From assembly GCA_964019335.1 (NCBI GenBank), contig OZ025722.1, positions 186,001-250,000 of the forward strand: a stretch of 64,000 nt of DNA. The letters are read 5' to 3'. The translations under genes were made by a program, and so were the position numbers. This document shows, one piece after another, positions 26,899 through 36,246 of this stretch (the stretch's first letter is position 1; the number at the start of each line of letters is the position of its first letter). The notes under the pieces are model-generated. The model had not been told where the DNA came from, searched no databases, and saw only the letters and a program-made list of their open reading frames with translations. This DNA is from Diplonema japonicum (Eukaryota; Euglenozoa; Diplonemea; Diplonemida; Diplonemidae).

Positions 26899-28605
26899 AT
26901 GAATGTAGCTTTGTTTGGAACGACACCTGAACAGGTTGACGGTACTGCCAGGTTTGTCGAAGAAACCGCCAACAAGCTTGTTGAAAAGAAAATCTGCACA
27001 GCACACGACATCGGTTCATTAATCGCATCTTCCACCAGCGACTGTGTGTTGGTTGTGGGCGGTGACGACCTCAACGGCGACATGCCCGGAGAAGTCTTAA
27101 AGGGAACAGACGTGCAGCTACACAGTGTGGCAGAAGTGGGGTACGAAGCAGCGGGTATTGTAGCGGAAGGGCTGCGCACCGGCACGGCAGGGCTCCTCAA
27201 AAAAGAACAGCGTTTTGTCGTGAACGTTCCGGGAACCCGCACCTCAGTACACGCAGTACTCCACACCATTCAAAAAATGATGTCATCCTCTGAAGAGGAC
27301 AGTATTGCAAGTCATATCCCCAAGCCTGTTATCACAGACCGGCCTAGAACGTCGCCGCATCAGATGTTTGATGTAGAAAATGCGCTTAAGCTCATCGAAA
27401 CCCACACCACACCCCAAACTCAAACAGCTATCTTCTCCCTCCACGACAGTATCGGGCTCTACACATCTTCTAGCATTAATGCGCAGTACGACCACCCGCC
27501 CTTCCCAGCCTCGATTAAAGATGGGTACGCCGTCCGATCGGCATACCCCGCAGGGACGTACAAGGTTTCTACCGAAGCAGTGACTGCAGGAGGCAACGCA
27601 TCGGCTACCCTCCCTGCCAATGAAATCTGCAGGATTTCAACAGGCGGTGCTGTTCCAACCGGCGCTGATGCTGTGATTCAAGTCGAGGACACTCAGCTAA
27701 TCGACCGCAACACAGCGAACGACACGGAAACAAGTGTCGCTATCAGAACACAGGCGAAGCCAGGACAAGACATCCGCCCTGTCGGATCGGACATTAAAAA
27801 GGGAACAGTTTTAATACAGAGGAACGTGAAGATCACACCTGCAGAGGTCGGGATCCTGTCATCCTCGGGATATAAAGAAGTACGCTGCTTCAGAAAGGTA
27901 CGCGCAGCGGTGTTCTCAACCGGGAATGAGGTCCGCGAACCCGCAATGATCGAGACAGGCCTGCGCCCTGGGGAGATCTACGACAGCAACAGAACAATGC
28001 TTCTCGCAGCATTGAAAGAAGAAGGCGTTGAGGTCATCGACATGGGCATCGTTCCTGACAATAAAGAAACACTTGTCAAGGCATTACACACAGCATGTGA
28101 ACGTGCCGATATCGTTTTGACCTCCGGTGGTGTGTCAATGGGTGAGAAGGATCACATAAAGAGTTGTTTGCAAGACATTTCCGCCACTACTCACTTCGGC
28201 CGTGTGGAGATGAAGCCGGGGAAGCCCACCACATTCGCCACAAAGGGCGACACTTCTATTTTCTGTCTGCCTGGAAACCCAGTTTCTTGCATTGTTTGCT
28301 TCCATCTCTTCTGTCTCCCTGCTATCCGTAAAAAATCCGGCTCGCCGCACCTCCGCCACCCTGTTGTCAAGGCGACCCTAACCTCCACGCTACCTTTGGA
28401 CCGCGAGCGCCCTGAGTACCATCGGGTTTCGTTGTCTTTCACTGAGGCAGGGTTCAGTGCGTGCTCTACCGGTCGTCAATTAAGCTCCCGCTTGCTGTCC
28501 ATGCATAAGGCGAATGGGTTGCTGTGTCTACCGAAGGGCACCGCGGAAAGACCAGCTGCTGTGGAGGGAGGGGTCTATGAGTGCATTCTCTTCGGAAGAC
28601 TGTGA
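26899..28605 (+). CDS. GPHN: Gephyrin-type molybdopterin molybdenumtransferase (568 aa)
   Basis: Residues about 1-135 resemble a worn Mog/G domain: VLVVGGDDLNGDMPGEVL sits where the GGTG motif and Asp lie in active enzymes. Residues about 155-568 are a full MoeA/E domain: FPASIKDGYA, RISTGGAVPTGADAVIQVED, GQDIRPVGSDI, FSTGNEV, GEIYDSNRTML, LTSGGVSMGEKDHIK, MKPGKPTTFA and CLPGNPVSC. The E domain inserts molybdate into adenylated molybdopterin in the cytosol. The G-then-E order is that of animal gephyrin rather than plant Cnx1. The degenerate G half suggests that adenylation is weak or done elsewhere. Confidence 0.85.
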   Translation: MNVALFGTTPEQVDGTARFVEETANKLVEKKICTAHDIGSLIASSTSDCVLVVGGDDLNGDMPGEVLKGTDVQLHSVAEVGYEAAGIVAEGLRTGTAGLLKKEQRFVVNVPGTRTSVHAVLHTIQKMMSSSEEDSIASHIPKPVITDRPRTSPHQMFDVENALKLIETHTTPQTQTAIFSLHDSIGLYTSSSINAQYDHPPFPASIKDGYAVRSAYPAGTYKVSTEAVTAGGNASATLPANEICRISTGGAVPTGADAVIQVEDTQLIDRNTANDTETSVAIRTQAKPGQDIRPVGSDIKKGTVLIQRNVKITPAEVGILSSSGYKEVRCFRKVRAAVFSTGNEVREPAMIETGLRPGEIYDSNRTMLLAALKEEGVEVIDMGIVPDNKETLVKALHTACERADIVLTSGGVSMGEKDHIKSCLQDISATTHFGRVEMKPGKPTTFATKGDTSIFCLPGNPVSCIVCFHLFCLPAIRKKSGSPHLRHPVVKATLTSTLPLDRERPEYHRVSLSFTEAGFSACSTGRQLSSRLLSMHKANGLLCLPKGTAERPAAVEGGVYECILFGRL

Positions 28606-28758
28606 AAAAAAAAAAAAAAAAAAAAGTGGTTTTTTTTTTTTTTTCGTTTCTCTTTCCAGTGTTGGGAACAGTTCCCCCCCCCCCCCCCCTCATTTCTACA
28701 TAATTATGTATGGCGCGCCACAGGAAAAAAGGGGAAAAAAAAAAAAAAGAAAAAAGTA

Positions 28759-29757
28759 ATGAAGATGTCGATAGTGATCCTAACATTCATGGCTTCCGTG
28801 CATGCCAACGACAACGCGGAAAAAGACAGGCAAGACGACCAGTCTGACGTCGGTGCAATGGGCGTGTCTTCCGGAAGCTTGGGGGGTCTGAGCTACTGCA
28901 GCAACCGTCTGTGCCAGTTCGGCGAAGGCGACTGCGATATCGACGAGTGCGCGCCAGGGCTCGGCTGCGGGTACAACAACTGCAGACGAATGAACCCGGG
29001 ACAGGACCACATCTTCAGCTCGCTGGTGGACTGCTGCGAAACCTTAGCTTTGTACCACTACGAATGGTGCGACAAGAACCCAGGCTGCGGGTACGGTGAA
29101 GGCGATTGCGACGGTGACTCCGAATGCGGCATTGGCCTCACATGCGGGCTTAACAACTGCAGACGAATGCATCCCGAGATCCCAAGTTCCGCGATTGCCC
29201 CATCGGCAGATTGTTGTGTAACATGTGGTGGTGCAGCTACTGTACGACAGGGCACCACCACACAACATCCGCCTTCGTCGTTTGTGAACGGTAGGCACAC
29301 GAACAACGAGAGGACACTCGCAAACCCTCCTGCTGCGCTTGAAGGCGCTGCATTGTACAGCCTTCCGGAGTTGGACACCGGTGACGAAATTAAGTTGGAG
29401 TGCTGCTCTGACAGAAACGTTCCGTGTAACTTCTTCGTTGCGGTGTACCACTGCCCGCCGTGCTCTAGAAGTCAGAATGGTGGGATTCCATCGCACCTTG
29501 TCGCGCATGGGTGGGTGGGTTCGTCTTGTGCACCTGTTTTCACACCTGCTGGGTCTTCGCAGTCGCAGACGATGACTGTGTTCCAGAAGACCTTAGCGCC
29601 TGGTGAGACGCATGATATCCCTGTCACGCTAGACGCACCCCACGTCGCCGTGCTCATGAACAATGGTCCCATTGGTGACTGGTGCCCTAAGCAGATCAAG
29701 AGCGGCACCACTGGGCCGAACAAACCTTGTGTCTGCTCCATTGGGGGGCCGAGGTGA
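28759..29757 (+). CDS. Secreted cysteine-rich protein, diverged founder-like member A (332 aa)
   Basis: Signal peptide MKMSIVILTFMASVHA. Two eight-cysteine modules follow (about residues 49-95 and 103-154), each with a GEGDCD core, a CGxNNC segment and a closing Cys-Cys pair. The C-terminal half (about 185-332) contains IKLECC, NFFVAVYHCPPCS and SSQSQTMTVF and ends CVCS plus seven residues. It shares the full layout with genes B-E but differs through its whole length, also in the C-terminal half where B-E are nearly identical. It therefore escaped recent homogenisation. The function of the family is unknown; extracellular disulfide-bonded proteins are implied. Confidence 0.75.
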   Translation: MKMSIVILTFMASVHANDNAEKDRQDDQSDVGAMGVSSGSLGGLSYCSNRLCQFGEGDCDIDECAPGLGCGYNNCRRMNPGQDHIFSSLVDCCETLALYHYEWCDKNPGCGYGEGDCDGDSECGIGLTCGLNNCRRMHPEIPSSAIAPSADCCVTCGGAATVRQGTTTQHPPSSFVNGRHTNNERTLANPPAALEGAALYSLPELDTGDEIKLECCSDRNVPCNFFVAVYHCPPCSRSQNGGIPSHLVAHGWVGSSCAPVFTPAGSSQSQTMTVFQKTLAPGETHDIPVTLDAPHVAVLMNNGPIGDWCPKQIKSGTTGPNKPCVCSIGGPR

Positions 29758-30298
29758 AACGGGAGGTGAAAACTAAAAGTAAAAAAAAAAAAAAAAAAAA
29801 AATGAAAATGTAAAAACACTCAGCATAAGAATTCTCTTTCATATATTTTTTTTTTATTTATTTATTTTTTACTTGTAAACAGGCGTTATATCGGCGGTTC
29901 CTATTTTTTTTTTTCTTTTTTTCCCTCACCTATTTTTTTTTCTTCTCTTCTTTCCTTCCTCTCTTCTTCCTACCTACACTATGAATATACCCCTCCCCCG
30001 TTTCTTTTTTTTTTCTTTTCTTTCCCTCCCCTCTATTTTCTTTTTTTTTTTTTTTACACTAAACATGTAATACCCTCTTTAAATATTTCCAAAAGGAAAA
30101 AAAAAAAGGGTGGGAGGTATCCTTACTTCTGGGGCACCTCCCCAGCCTTTTCTTCTTCTTCTGCGACAACAGGGTTTGCAATGTGCTCTTATTTATTTCT
30201 CTTGTTTATTTTTCATATAACTCTCTGTTGCCCCCCTGTTACAACCAACGACAACAAATATAGATTATAAAAAAAAAAAAAGAGAAACCTCCAAAAAC
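29758..30298. other. Spacer A-B with empty transposon target site
   Basis: Mostly T/C-rich low complexity. Near its 3' end, ACAACAAATATAGATTATA (about 30251-30269) carries one AATATA (30257-30262). The same position in the E-B spacers holds a 1.33-kb transposon flanked by AATATA on both sides, so this is the unoccupied allele of that site. Confidence 0.65.
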
Positions 30299-31303
30299 AT
30301 GACGATGTCACTTTCTGTTCTTGCTGCAGTGGTCGTGGTGTCGACGCAGCGTGCGGACACCCTTCAGGAGCCCGACCGCAACCACAACGAGCCTGTGGCC
30401 AGCGGGAACAGTCTGGCAGTGCCCGGTGACTGGGACTACTGCACCGATGCTGCTGCGTGTGGGTTGGGTTTTGGGGACTGTGACTGGGACTCCCAGTGTC
30501 AGGGTGACCTCGTCTGTGGCACAAACAACTGTCTGGCAATGAACCCCAACAAGCCGGGTGTCTACAACTCCGGCAGTGACTGCTGCGAACCATGGCAGCC
30601 CCTCCCTCTCTTCCACATCGACTACTGCTGGAAGCTCCCTGGTGGGTGTGGTTATGGAGAGGGAGACTGCGATGGGAATGGGCAGTGCAAGGACGGTCTC
30701 ATTTGCGGATACAACAACTGCAGGGCAATGCACCCCCACCTGTCGTTCGCTGGTTGGGAGGACTGCTGCGTCTCGTGCGGTGGAGTCTTCACGGTGCAAG
30801 GTGGGGCCACCATGTTCCACCCCAGTACTCAGTTCACCGGCAGGCAGTTGGTGTCAGCAGAGAGGACCCTCGCAAACCCGCCCACTATGTTGGAGACCTC
30901 AGATGTGTACAGCCTCCCGGCACTTGTTTCTGGTGATGGGATTAAACTGGAGTGCTGTGCTTCGAAGGGGGAGCCCTGCAACTTCTTCGTTGCGGTGTAC
31001 CACTGCCCCCCTTGCTCCCACAAGAAGAACGGTGGGATCCCCGCCTTCCTCGCCTCGGAGGGGTGGATGGGGTCGTCGTGCGCCCCCATCTTCACCCCCA
31101 CTGGTTCCTCCCAGTCGCAGACGATGACGGTCTTCCACAAGACCCTTGCTGCTGGGGAAGTGTTCGATATCCCTGTCACTGGTGATGCCCCGCACGTTGC
31201 AGTCTTCTCCACCACTGGGGTCGTGGATGCGGACTGGTGCCCCAAGAAGGCAACCGCCACGGGCACCACAGGACCACACAGGCCGTGTGTGTGCCTTGCG
31301 TGA
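30299..31303 (+). CDS. Cysteine-rich secreted protein B1 (334 aa)
   Basis: Short signal peptide (TMSLSVLAAVVVVS). Module 1 (about residues 43-91) has cysteine spacing C-5-C-6-C-5-C-5-C-4-C-16-CC. Module 2 (about 103-153) has C-6-C-6-C-5-C-5-C-4-C-14-CC and then CVSC. The C-terminal half (about 180-334) begins ERTLANPPTMLETS, has IKLECC and YHCPPCSHKKNGG, and ends CVCLA. The ATG lies 16 bases past the AGAG that closes an A run, the likely trans-splice acceptor. B1 carries FSTTGVV near residue 307; copies B2 and B3 carry FSITGVV. Confidence 0.8.
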   Translation: MTMSLSVLAAVVVVSTQRADTLQEPDRNHNEPVASGNSLAVPGDWDYCTDAAACGLGFGDCDWDSQCQGDLVCGTNNCLAMNPNKPGVYNSGSDCCEPWQPLPLFHIDYCWKLPGGCGYGEGDCDGNGQCKDGLICGYNNCRAMHPHLSFAGWEDCCVSCGGVFTVQGGATMFHPSTQFTGRQLVSAERTLANPPTMLETSDVYSLPALVSGDGIKLECCASKGEPCNFFVAVYHCPPCSHKKNGGIPAFLASEGWMGSSCAPIFTPTGSSQSQTMTVFHKTLAAGEVFDIPVTGDAPHVAVFSTTGVVDADWCPKKATATGTTGPHRPCVCLA

Positions 31304-32270
31304 AGGGGTTTCCCATCCGATGTGCACAAAAAACAATAACAACTGACCCTCTCTCTCCCTCTCTCTCTTTTTTTTCTGTTCTATTCTTTTTTTTTTAACC
31401 TCTGCAAGCCGCAGATTAGTGCAAATTTGAATTTATTTGCAGTCTCACGTCTATTGGCGTCGGCCTTCAGGGGTGCTGGTTTTTTTTTTTTTTTTAGTTT
31501 ATTTTTTTTCACCACAATCCTCTCATTATTGTCTGTTCTTGAACAGTGAGCGCCCCCCCCCCCCCCCCCCAGCTCACTGAAACGGTATCAAAGGTTTTCT
31601 TTTTCTACAATACTTGAGTGGGTTTCTGCGTTCCTCTTTGCTCTATAATTAGTTTTCAGAAATTTATATTCATGAGACAACTAACTGTAGATTTATTTAG
31701 AGGGTCAGCATAGTAATTTCCTCATGCCCCCCCCCCCCCCCCCCCCACAATGTAATTGCGTTACACATAATCTTTTTTTTTATTACGAAGAAAAGAAAAT
31801 TGTAACCATTGCCCTTTGTTCTTTTTTGATAACAGTAGAAGACATTCCTTTTTTTCTTCTTCTTCTTTTATTTCCCGATTCCCTTCTTCTCACTGTTGAG
31901 GCTTGAATAAATTCACGCCGCTTTGGGAGCACACCAAGGGAGGGGGCACCCCTCCAATCGAAAGGGTCTGTTAGAATGAGCTCTTACACTCACCAGCGAA
32001 TCGAAGTTATCAACATCATCCTGTTAGTCATCTTCTGATATAATATGATAGAGAAGGGGGAAAAAAAGAAGAAAACACAAAAGGCTTCACTACAAATTCG
32101 TTCTCATTTCATGCACCGAGAAGGGGGGAAGAAAAGAAACACAAAACCACCCCCTACTACCCCTTTTTTATACCATTTCTACCATGATCCACGTAACAAA
32201 AAATAACTACACAAAGTGTTTATTCTGTTTAAAAAAAAAAAAAAAAGAAAAAAAGAAAAAAAGAGAGAAA
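31304..32270. other. Spacer B1-C1
   Basis: Contains a CTCTCT tract, runs of T and C, the 41-bp shared spacer motif at 31891-31931, and TACCATTTCTACCATGAT (about 32170-32186), which is also shared with the D and E leaders. No gene is seen. The same spacer recurs at about 40563-41529 and 49822-50789. Confidence 0.6.
31891..31931 (+). repeat. 41-bp motif shared by the array spacers
   Basis: The motif reads CACTGTTGAGGCTTGAATAA and continues ATTCACGCCGCTTTGGGAGCA. It occurs with few changes at 33819-33859, 35743-35783, 35968-36008 and, more diverged, 37802-37845, and again in units 2 and 3. It lies in spacers 200-480 bases upstream of gene starts. It includes AATAAA and a possible 4-bp TGCT/AGCA hairpin. 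Confidence 0.55.
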
Positions 32271-33254
32271 ATGGCAATCCTCACTGTGGCGATGCTTGCA
32301 GCGGCGACTGTTGTGGTGGATGAGCCTGAGGGCCTGGACGCTCCTGGTGACTTCCCAGCAGGTTCGGGGAACGCCATCCCGGTGCTGGGCAGCAGCAACT
32401 TTTGCAACAGCGGCGGCTGCAAGCTTGGAGAAGGCGACTGCGACATTGGGGAGTGCGCAGCCACTCTCGGGTGTGGGCTCAACAACTGCAGGGCCATGAA
32501 CCCTGGGATGGACCACGTTTTCCCTAGCTCCGCTGACTGCTGTGAACCCCTTCGTCCTTTCCACTATGAGTGGTGTGAGGGCAAGAAATGTGGCTTTGCT
32601 GAAGGTGACTGCGACAGGTCTGTTGTGGAGTGTGCCGATGGTCTCATCTGCGGGAGGAACAACTGCCGCGACATGAACCCTGGCGTCTCCGAGAGCCTCA
32701 TCCCCTCTGGTGCCGACTGCTGCACCACGTGTGCGTCTGTCACTTCTGTCAAGTCAGGCGGACCCATCATCTCCGCACCCCTCAAATTCGCGAACGGCAA
32801 GGTCGTGGCAACGGAGAGGACCCTCGCAAACCCGCCCACTATGTTGGAAACCTCAAATGTGCACAGCCTCCCGGCACTTGTTTCTGGTGATAAAATTAAA
32901 CTGGAGTGCTGTGCTTCGAAGGGGGAGCCCTGCAACTTCTTCGTTGCGGTGTACCACTGCCCCCCTTGCTCCCACAAGAAGAACGGTGGGATCCCCGCCT
33001 TCCTCGCCTCGGAGGGGTGGATGGGGTCGTCGTGCGCCCCCATCTTCACCCCCACTGGTTCCTCCCAGTCGCAGACGATGACGGTCTTCCACAAGACCCT
33101 TGCTGCTGGGGAAGTGTTCGATATCCCTGTCACCGGTGATGCCCCGCACGTTGCAGTCTTCTCCACCACTGGGGTCGTGGATGCGGACTGGTGCCCCAAG
33201 AAGGCAACCGCCACGGGCACCACAGGACCCCACAGGCCGTGTGTGTGCTTGTGA
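32271..33254 (+). CDS. Cysteine-rich secreted protein C1 (327 aa)
   Basis: The start at 32271 gives a clean signal peptide (MAILTVAMLAAATVVV). The in-frame ATG at 32184 would put a poly-Lys stretch before it and is rejected. Modules 1 and 2 (about residues 40-88 and 97-147) have the same cysteine plan as gene B but differ in most other residues. From ERTLANPP on (about 175-327) the protein is nearly the same as B, D and E, also at silent sites, and it ends CVCL. The identical protein is encoded by C2 and C3. Confidence 0.8.
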   Translation: MAILTVAMLAAATVVVDEPEGLDAPGDFPAGSGNAIPVLGSSNFCNSGGCKLGEGDCDIGECAATLGCGLNNCRAMNPGMDHVFPSSADCCEPLRPFHYEWCEGKKCGFAEGDCDRSVVECADGLICGRNNCRDMNPGVSESLIPSGADCCTTCASVTSVKSGGPIISAPLKFANGKVVATERTLANPPTMLETSNVHSLPALVSGDKIKLECCASKGEPCNFFVAVYHCPPCSHKKNGGIPAFLASEGWMGSSCAPIFTPTGSSQSQTMTVFHKTLAAGEVFDIPVTGDAPHVAVFSTTGVVDADWCPKKATATGTTGPHRPCVCL

Positions 33255-34086
33255 TGATGTGGATTTTCTCAAGATGATAAACCAAAAAGAAAAAAACCTC
33301 CCCCTTTTTTTTTATTGACTTGTCTGACCAACGTGATTCGGGTAATGAACACTCCACCCGGCACGTACAAATGGCCAGTTACTCTTTTTTCATCCCCCCC
33401 CCGCCCCTTTTTTCTCCCCCTCTCTCTTGGTGCGCACATTGACTGTGACGTGGCTTTTTTTCTTTTCCCCCCAGGTCTTTTCTTTTTCTCCGTTCTTTTT
33501 TGTGGGGGGGTGGCTTTTTGTAGCCCTGTGTGTGATCTAATATAAAAACCTTCTCTTTAAAAGAGCGGTGTCTTAATGAAAAGGGAAATGGCAACACATG
33601 ACGGCAAGTAGAGGAGAGCCCCCCCCCCCCCCCCCCCCCATCCGTGCGAAATAAATATTGGGCCGTTGCTAGCACGCGTCCTCCATCATATTCTGATTTT
33701 TTTCTATTCAAAACAAAAGTCTTCCTGCCCCCTGGTGGTGGTCGGTAAAACTTATTTACACCAAAGAAATCGTTATCTCCCCCGCCCTTCTCTTTTTATT
33801 TCCCTATCCCTTTCTTATCACTGCTGAGGCATGAATAAATTCACGCTGCTTTGGGAGCAAATAAGTATCTTCGTGTGGTGCCGACTGGAAGAAGGATTTT
33901 TACACCATGGGACTCTATTTTTTGTCTTCAGGACGAAAAGTAGAGAATGTTATTTTTAGAAAGAGTTGTCGCAAAACTCGAGCGAATCCCCCCCCCCCTC
34001 TCTCTCTCTCTTCTCTCGCCCCCTTTTTATACCATTTCTACCATGATGCGACGTCCTTTAAAGAAATACAAGAAACCTCCAAAAAC
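33255..34086. other. Spacer C1-D1
   Basis: Holds C and T runs, the 41-bp motif at 33819-33859, and a CT-rich tract then TTTTTATACCATTTCTACCA (about 34024-34043) before D1. The in-frame ORF extension upstream of D1 varies with C-run length between units, so it is not coding. Compared with unit 3, about 500 bases of older spacer are absent. The unit-2 copy is at about 42514-43345. Confidence 0.6.
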
Positions 34087-35091
34087 ATGACGATGTCACT
34101 TTCTGTTCTTGCTGCAGTGGTCGTGGTGTCGACGCAGCGTGCGGACACCCTTCAGGAGCCCGACCGCAACCACAACGAGCCTGTGGCCAGCGGGAACAGT
34201 CTGGCAGTGCCCGGTGACTGGGAATACTGCACCGATGCTGCTGCGTGTGGGTTGGGTTTTGGGGACTGCGACACTGACTCCCAGTGTCAGGGTGACCTCG
34301 TCTGTGGCACAAACAACTGTCTGGCAATGAACCCCAACAAGCCGGGTGTCTACAACTCCGGCAGTGACTGCTGCGAACCATGGCAGCCCCTCCCTCTCTT
34401 CCACATCGACTACTGCTCGAAGCTCCCCGGTAGGTGTGGTTATGGAGAGGGAGACTGCGATGGGAATGGGCAGTGCAAGGACGGTCTCATTTGCGGATAC
34501 AACAACTGCAGGGCAATGCACCCCCACCTGTCGTTCGCTGGTTGGGAGGACTGCTGCGTCTCGTGCGGTGGAGTCTTCACGGTGCAAGGTGGGGCCACCA
34601 CGTTCCACCCCAGTACTCAGTTCACCGGCAGGCAGTTGGTGTCAGCAGAGAGGACCCTCGCAAACCCGCCCACTATGTTGGAGACCTCAGATGTGTACAG
34701 CCTCCCGGCACTTGTTTCTGGTGATGGGATTAAACTGGAGTGCTGTGCTTCGAAGGGGGAGCCCTGCAACTTCTTCGTTGCGGTGTACCACTGCCCCCCT
34801 TGCTCCCACAAGAAGAACGGTGGGATCCCCGCCTTCCTCGCCTCGGAGGGGTGGATGGGGTCGTCGTGCGCCCCCATCTTCACCCCCACTGGTTCCTCCC
34901 AGTCGCAGACGATGACGGTCTTCCACAAGACCCTTGCTGCTGGGGAAGTGTTCGATATCCCTGTCACTGGTGATGCCCCGCACGTTGCAGTCTTCTCCAC
35001 CACTGGGGTCGTGGATGCGGACTGGTGCCCCAAGAAGGCAACCGCCACGGGCACCACAGGACCACACAGGCCGTGTGTGTGCCTTGCGTGA
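34087..35091 (+). CDS. Cysteine-rich secreted protein D1 (334 aa)
   Basis: It differs from B1 at only five residues, all in or next to the cysteine modules: D to E before the first Cys-Thr-Asp, W to T after GDCD, W to S and G to R at the start of module 2, and M to T after GGAT. The C-terminal half is identical to B1. The ATG is set by alignment with B and by the signal peptide. D1 and D2 encode the same protein. Confidence 0.8.
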   Translation: MTMSLSVLAAVVVVSTQRADTLQEPDRNHNEPVASGNSLAVPGDWEYCTDAAACGLGFGDCDTDSQCQGDLVCGTNNCLAMNPNKPGVYNSGSDCCEPWQPLPLFHIDYCSKLPGRCGYGEGDCDGNGQCKDGLICGYNNCRAMHPHLSFAGWEDCCVSCGGVFTVQGGATTFHPSTQFTGRQLVSAERTLANPPTMLETSDVYSLPALVSGDGIKLECCASKGEPCNFFVAVYHCPPCSHKKNGGIPAFLASEGWMGSSCAPIFTPTGSSQSQTMTVFHKTLAAGEVFDIPVTGDAPHVAVFSTTGVVDADWCPKKATATGTTGPHRPCVCLA

Positions 35092-36246
35092 AGGGGTTTC
35101 CCATCCGATGTGCACAAAAAACAATAACAACTGACCCTCTCTCTCCCTCTCTCTTTTTTCTTCTTTTCTATTCTTTTTTTTTAACCTCTGCAAGCCGCAG
35201 ATTAGTGCAAATTTGAATTTATTTGCAGTCTCACGTCTATTGGCGTCGGCCTTCAGGGGTGCTGGTTTTTTTTTTTTTTTTTAGTTTATTTTTTTTTCAC
35301 CACAATCCTCCCATTATTGTCTGTTCTTGAACAGTGAGCACCCCCCCCCCCCTAGCTCACTGAAACGGTATCAAAGGTTTTCTTTTTCTACAATACTTGA
35401 GTGGGGTTCTGCGTTCCTCTTTGCTCTATAATTAGTTTTCAGAAATTTATATTCATGAGACAACTAACTGTAGATTTATTTAGAGGGTCAGCATAAGCAC
35501 GTAATTTCCTTATGTTGCTCTGTTTTCTCTTTTTTTTATGATGAACGGAAACTCACTTTTTATTGTAGTTATCAAAAAGAATGTTAACAATGTAATTGCG
35601 TTACACATAATCTTTTTTTTTTTATTACGAAGAAAAGAAAATTGTAACCATTGCCCTTTGTTCTTTTTTGATAAGCAGCACGAATTACAGTAAAAGACAT
35701 TCTTTTTTTTCTTCTTCTTTTATTTCCCGATTCCCTTCTTCTCACTGTTAAGGCTTGAATAAATTCACGCTGCTTTGGGAGCAATAGGTATGGGAAGAAT
35801 ACCAAGGGAGGGGGGGCACCCCTCCAATCCAAAGGGAAGAAAAGAAGAAAACACAAAAGGCTTCACTACAAATACGTTCTCATTTCATGCACCGTAAAAC
35901 TTATTTACACCAAAGAAATCGTTATCTCCCCCGCCCTTCTCTTTTTATTTCCCTATCCCTTTCTTATCACTGCTGAGGCATGAATAAATTCACGCTGCTT
36001 TGGGAGCAAATAAGTATCTTCGTGTGGTGCCGACTGGAAGAAGGATTTTTACACCATGGGACTCTATTTTTTGTCTTCAGGACGAAAAGTAGAGAATGTT
36101 ATTTTTAGAAAGAGTTGTCGCAAAACTCGAGCGAATCCCCCCCCCCCCCCCCCCCTCTCTCTCTCTCTCTTCTCTCGCCCCCTTTTTATACCATTTCTAC
36201 CATGATGCGACGTCCTTTAAAGAAATACAAAGAAACCTCCAAAAAC
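35092..36246. other. Spacer D1-E1
   Basis: Resembles parts of spacers B-C and C-D joined together. It holds two copies of the 41-bp motif (35743-35783, 35968-36008) and a block (about 35887-36246) that matches the D1 leader almost base for base. This suggests that E arose with its leader by unequal exchange. No gene is seen. The unit-2 copy is at about 44351-45513. Confidence 0.6.

Noticed and set aside
30308-30820. Long minus-strand frames opposite genes B, D and E (170, 166 and 147 codons)
   Set aside because: They recur only because the + strand genes recur and are GC-biased shadows. The + frames have signal peptides and ordered cysteines.
33907-34086. In-frame ORF extensions upstream of genes D and E (about 130-190 bases each)
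   Set aside because: They run through C and CT tracts whose length differs between units 1 and 2, so the frame is not preserved, and they would place the signal peptide inside the protein.
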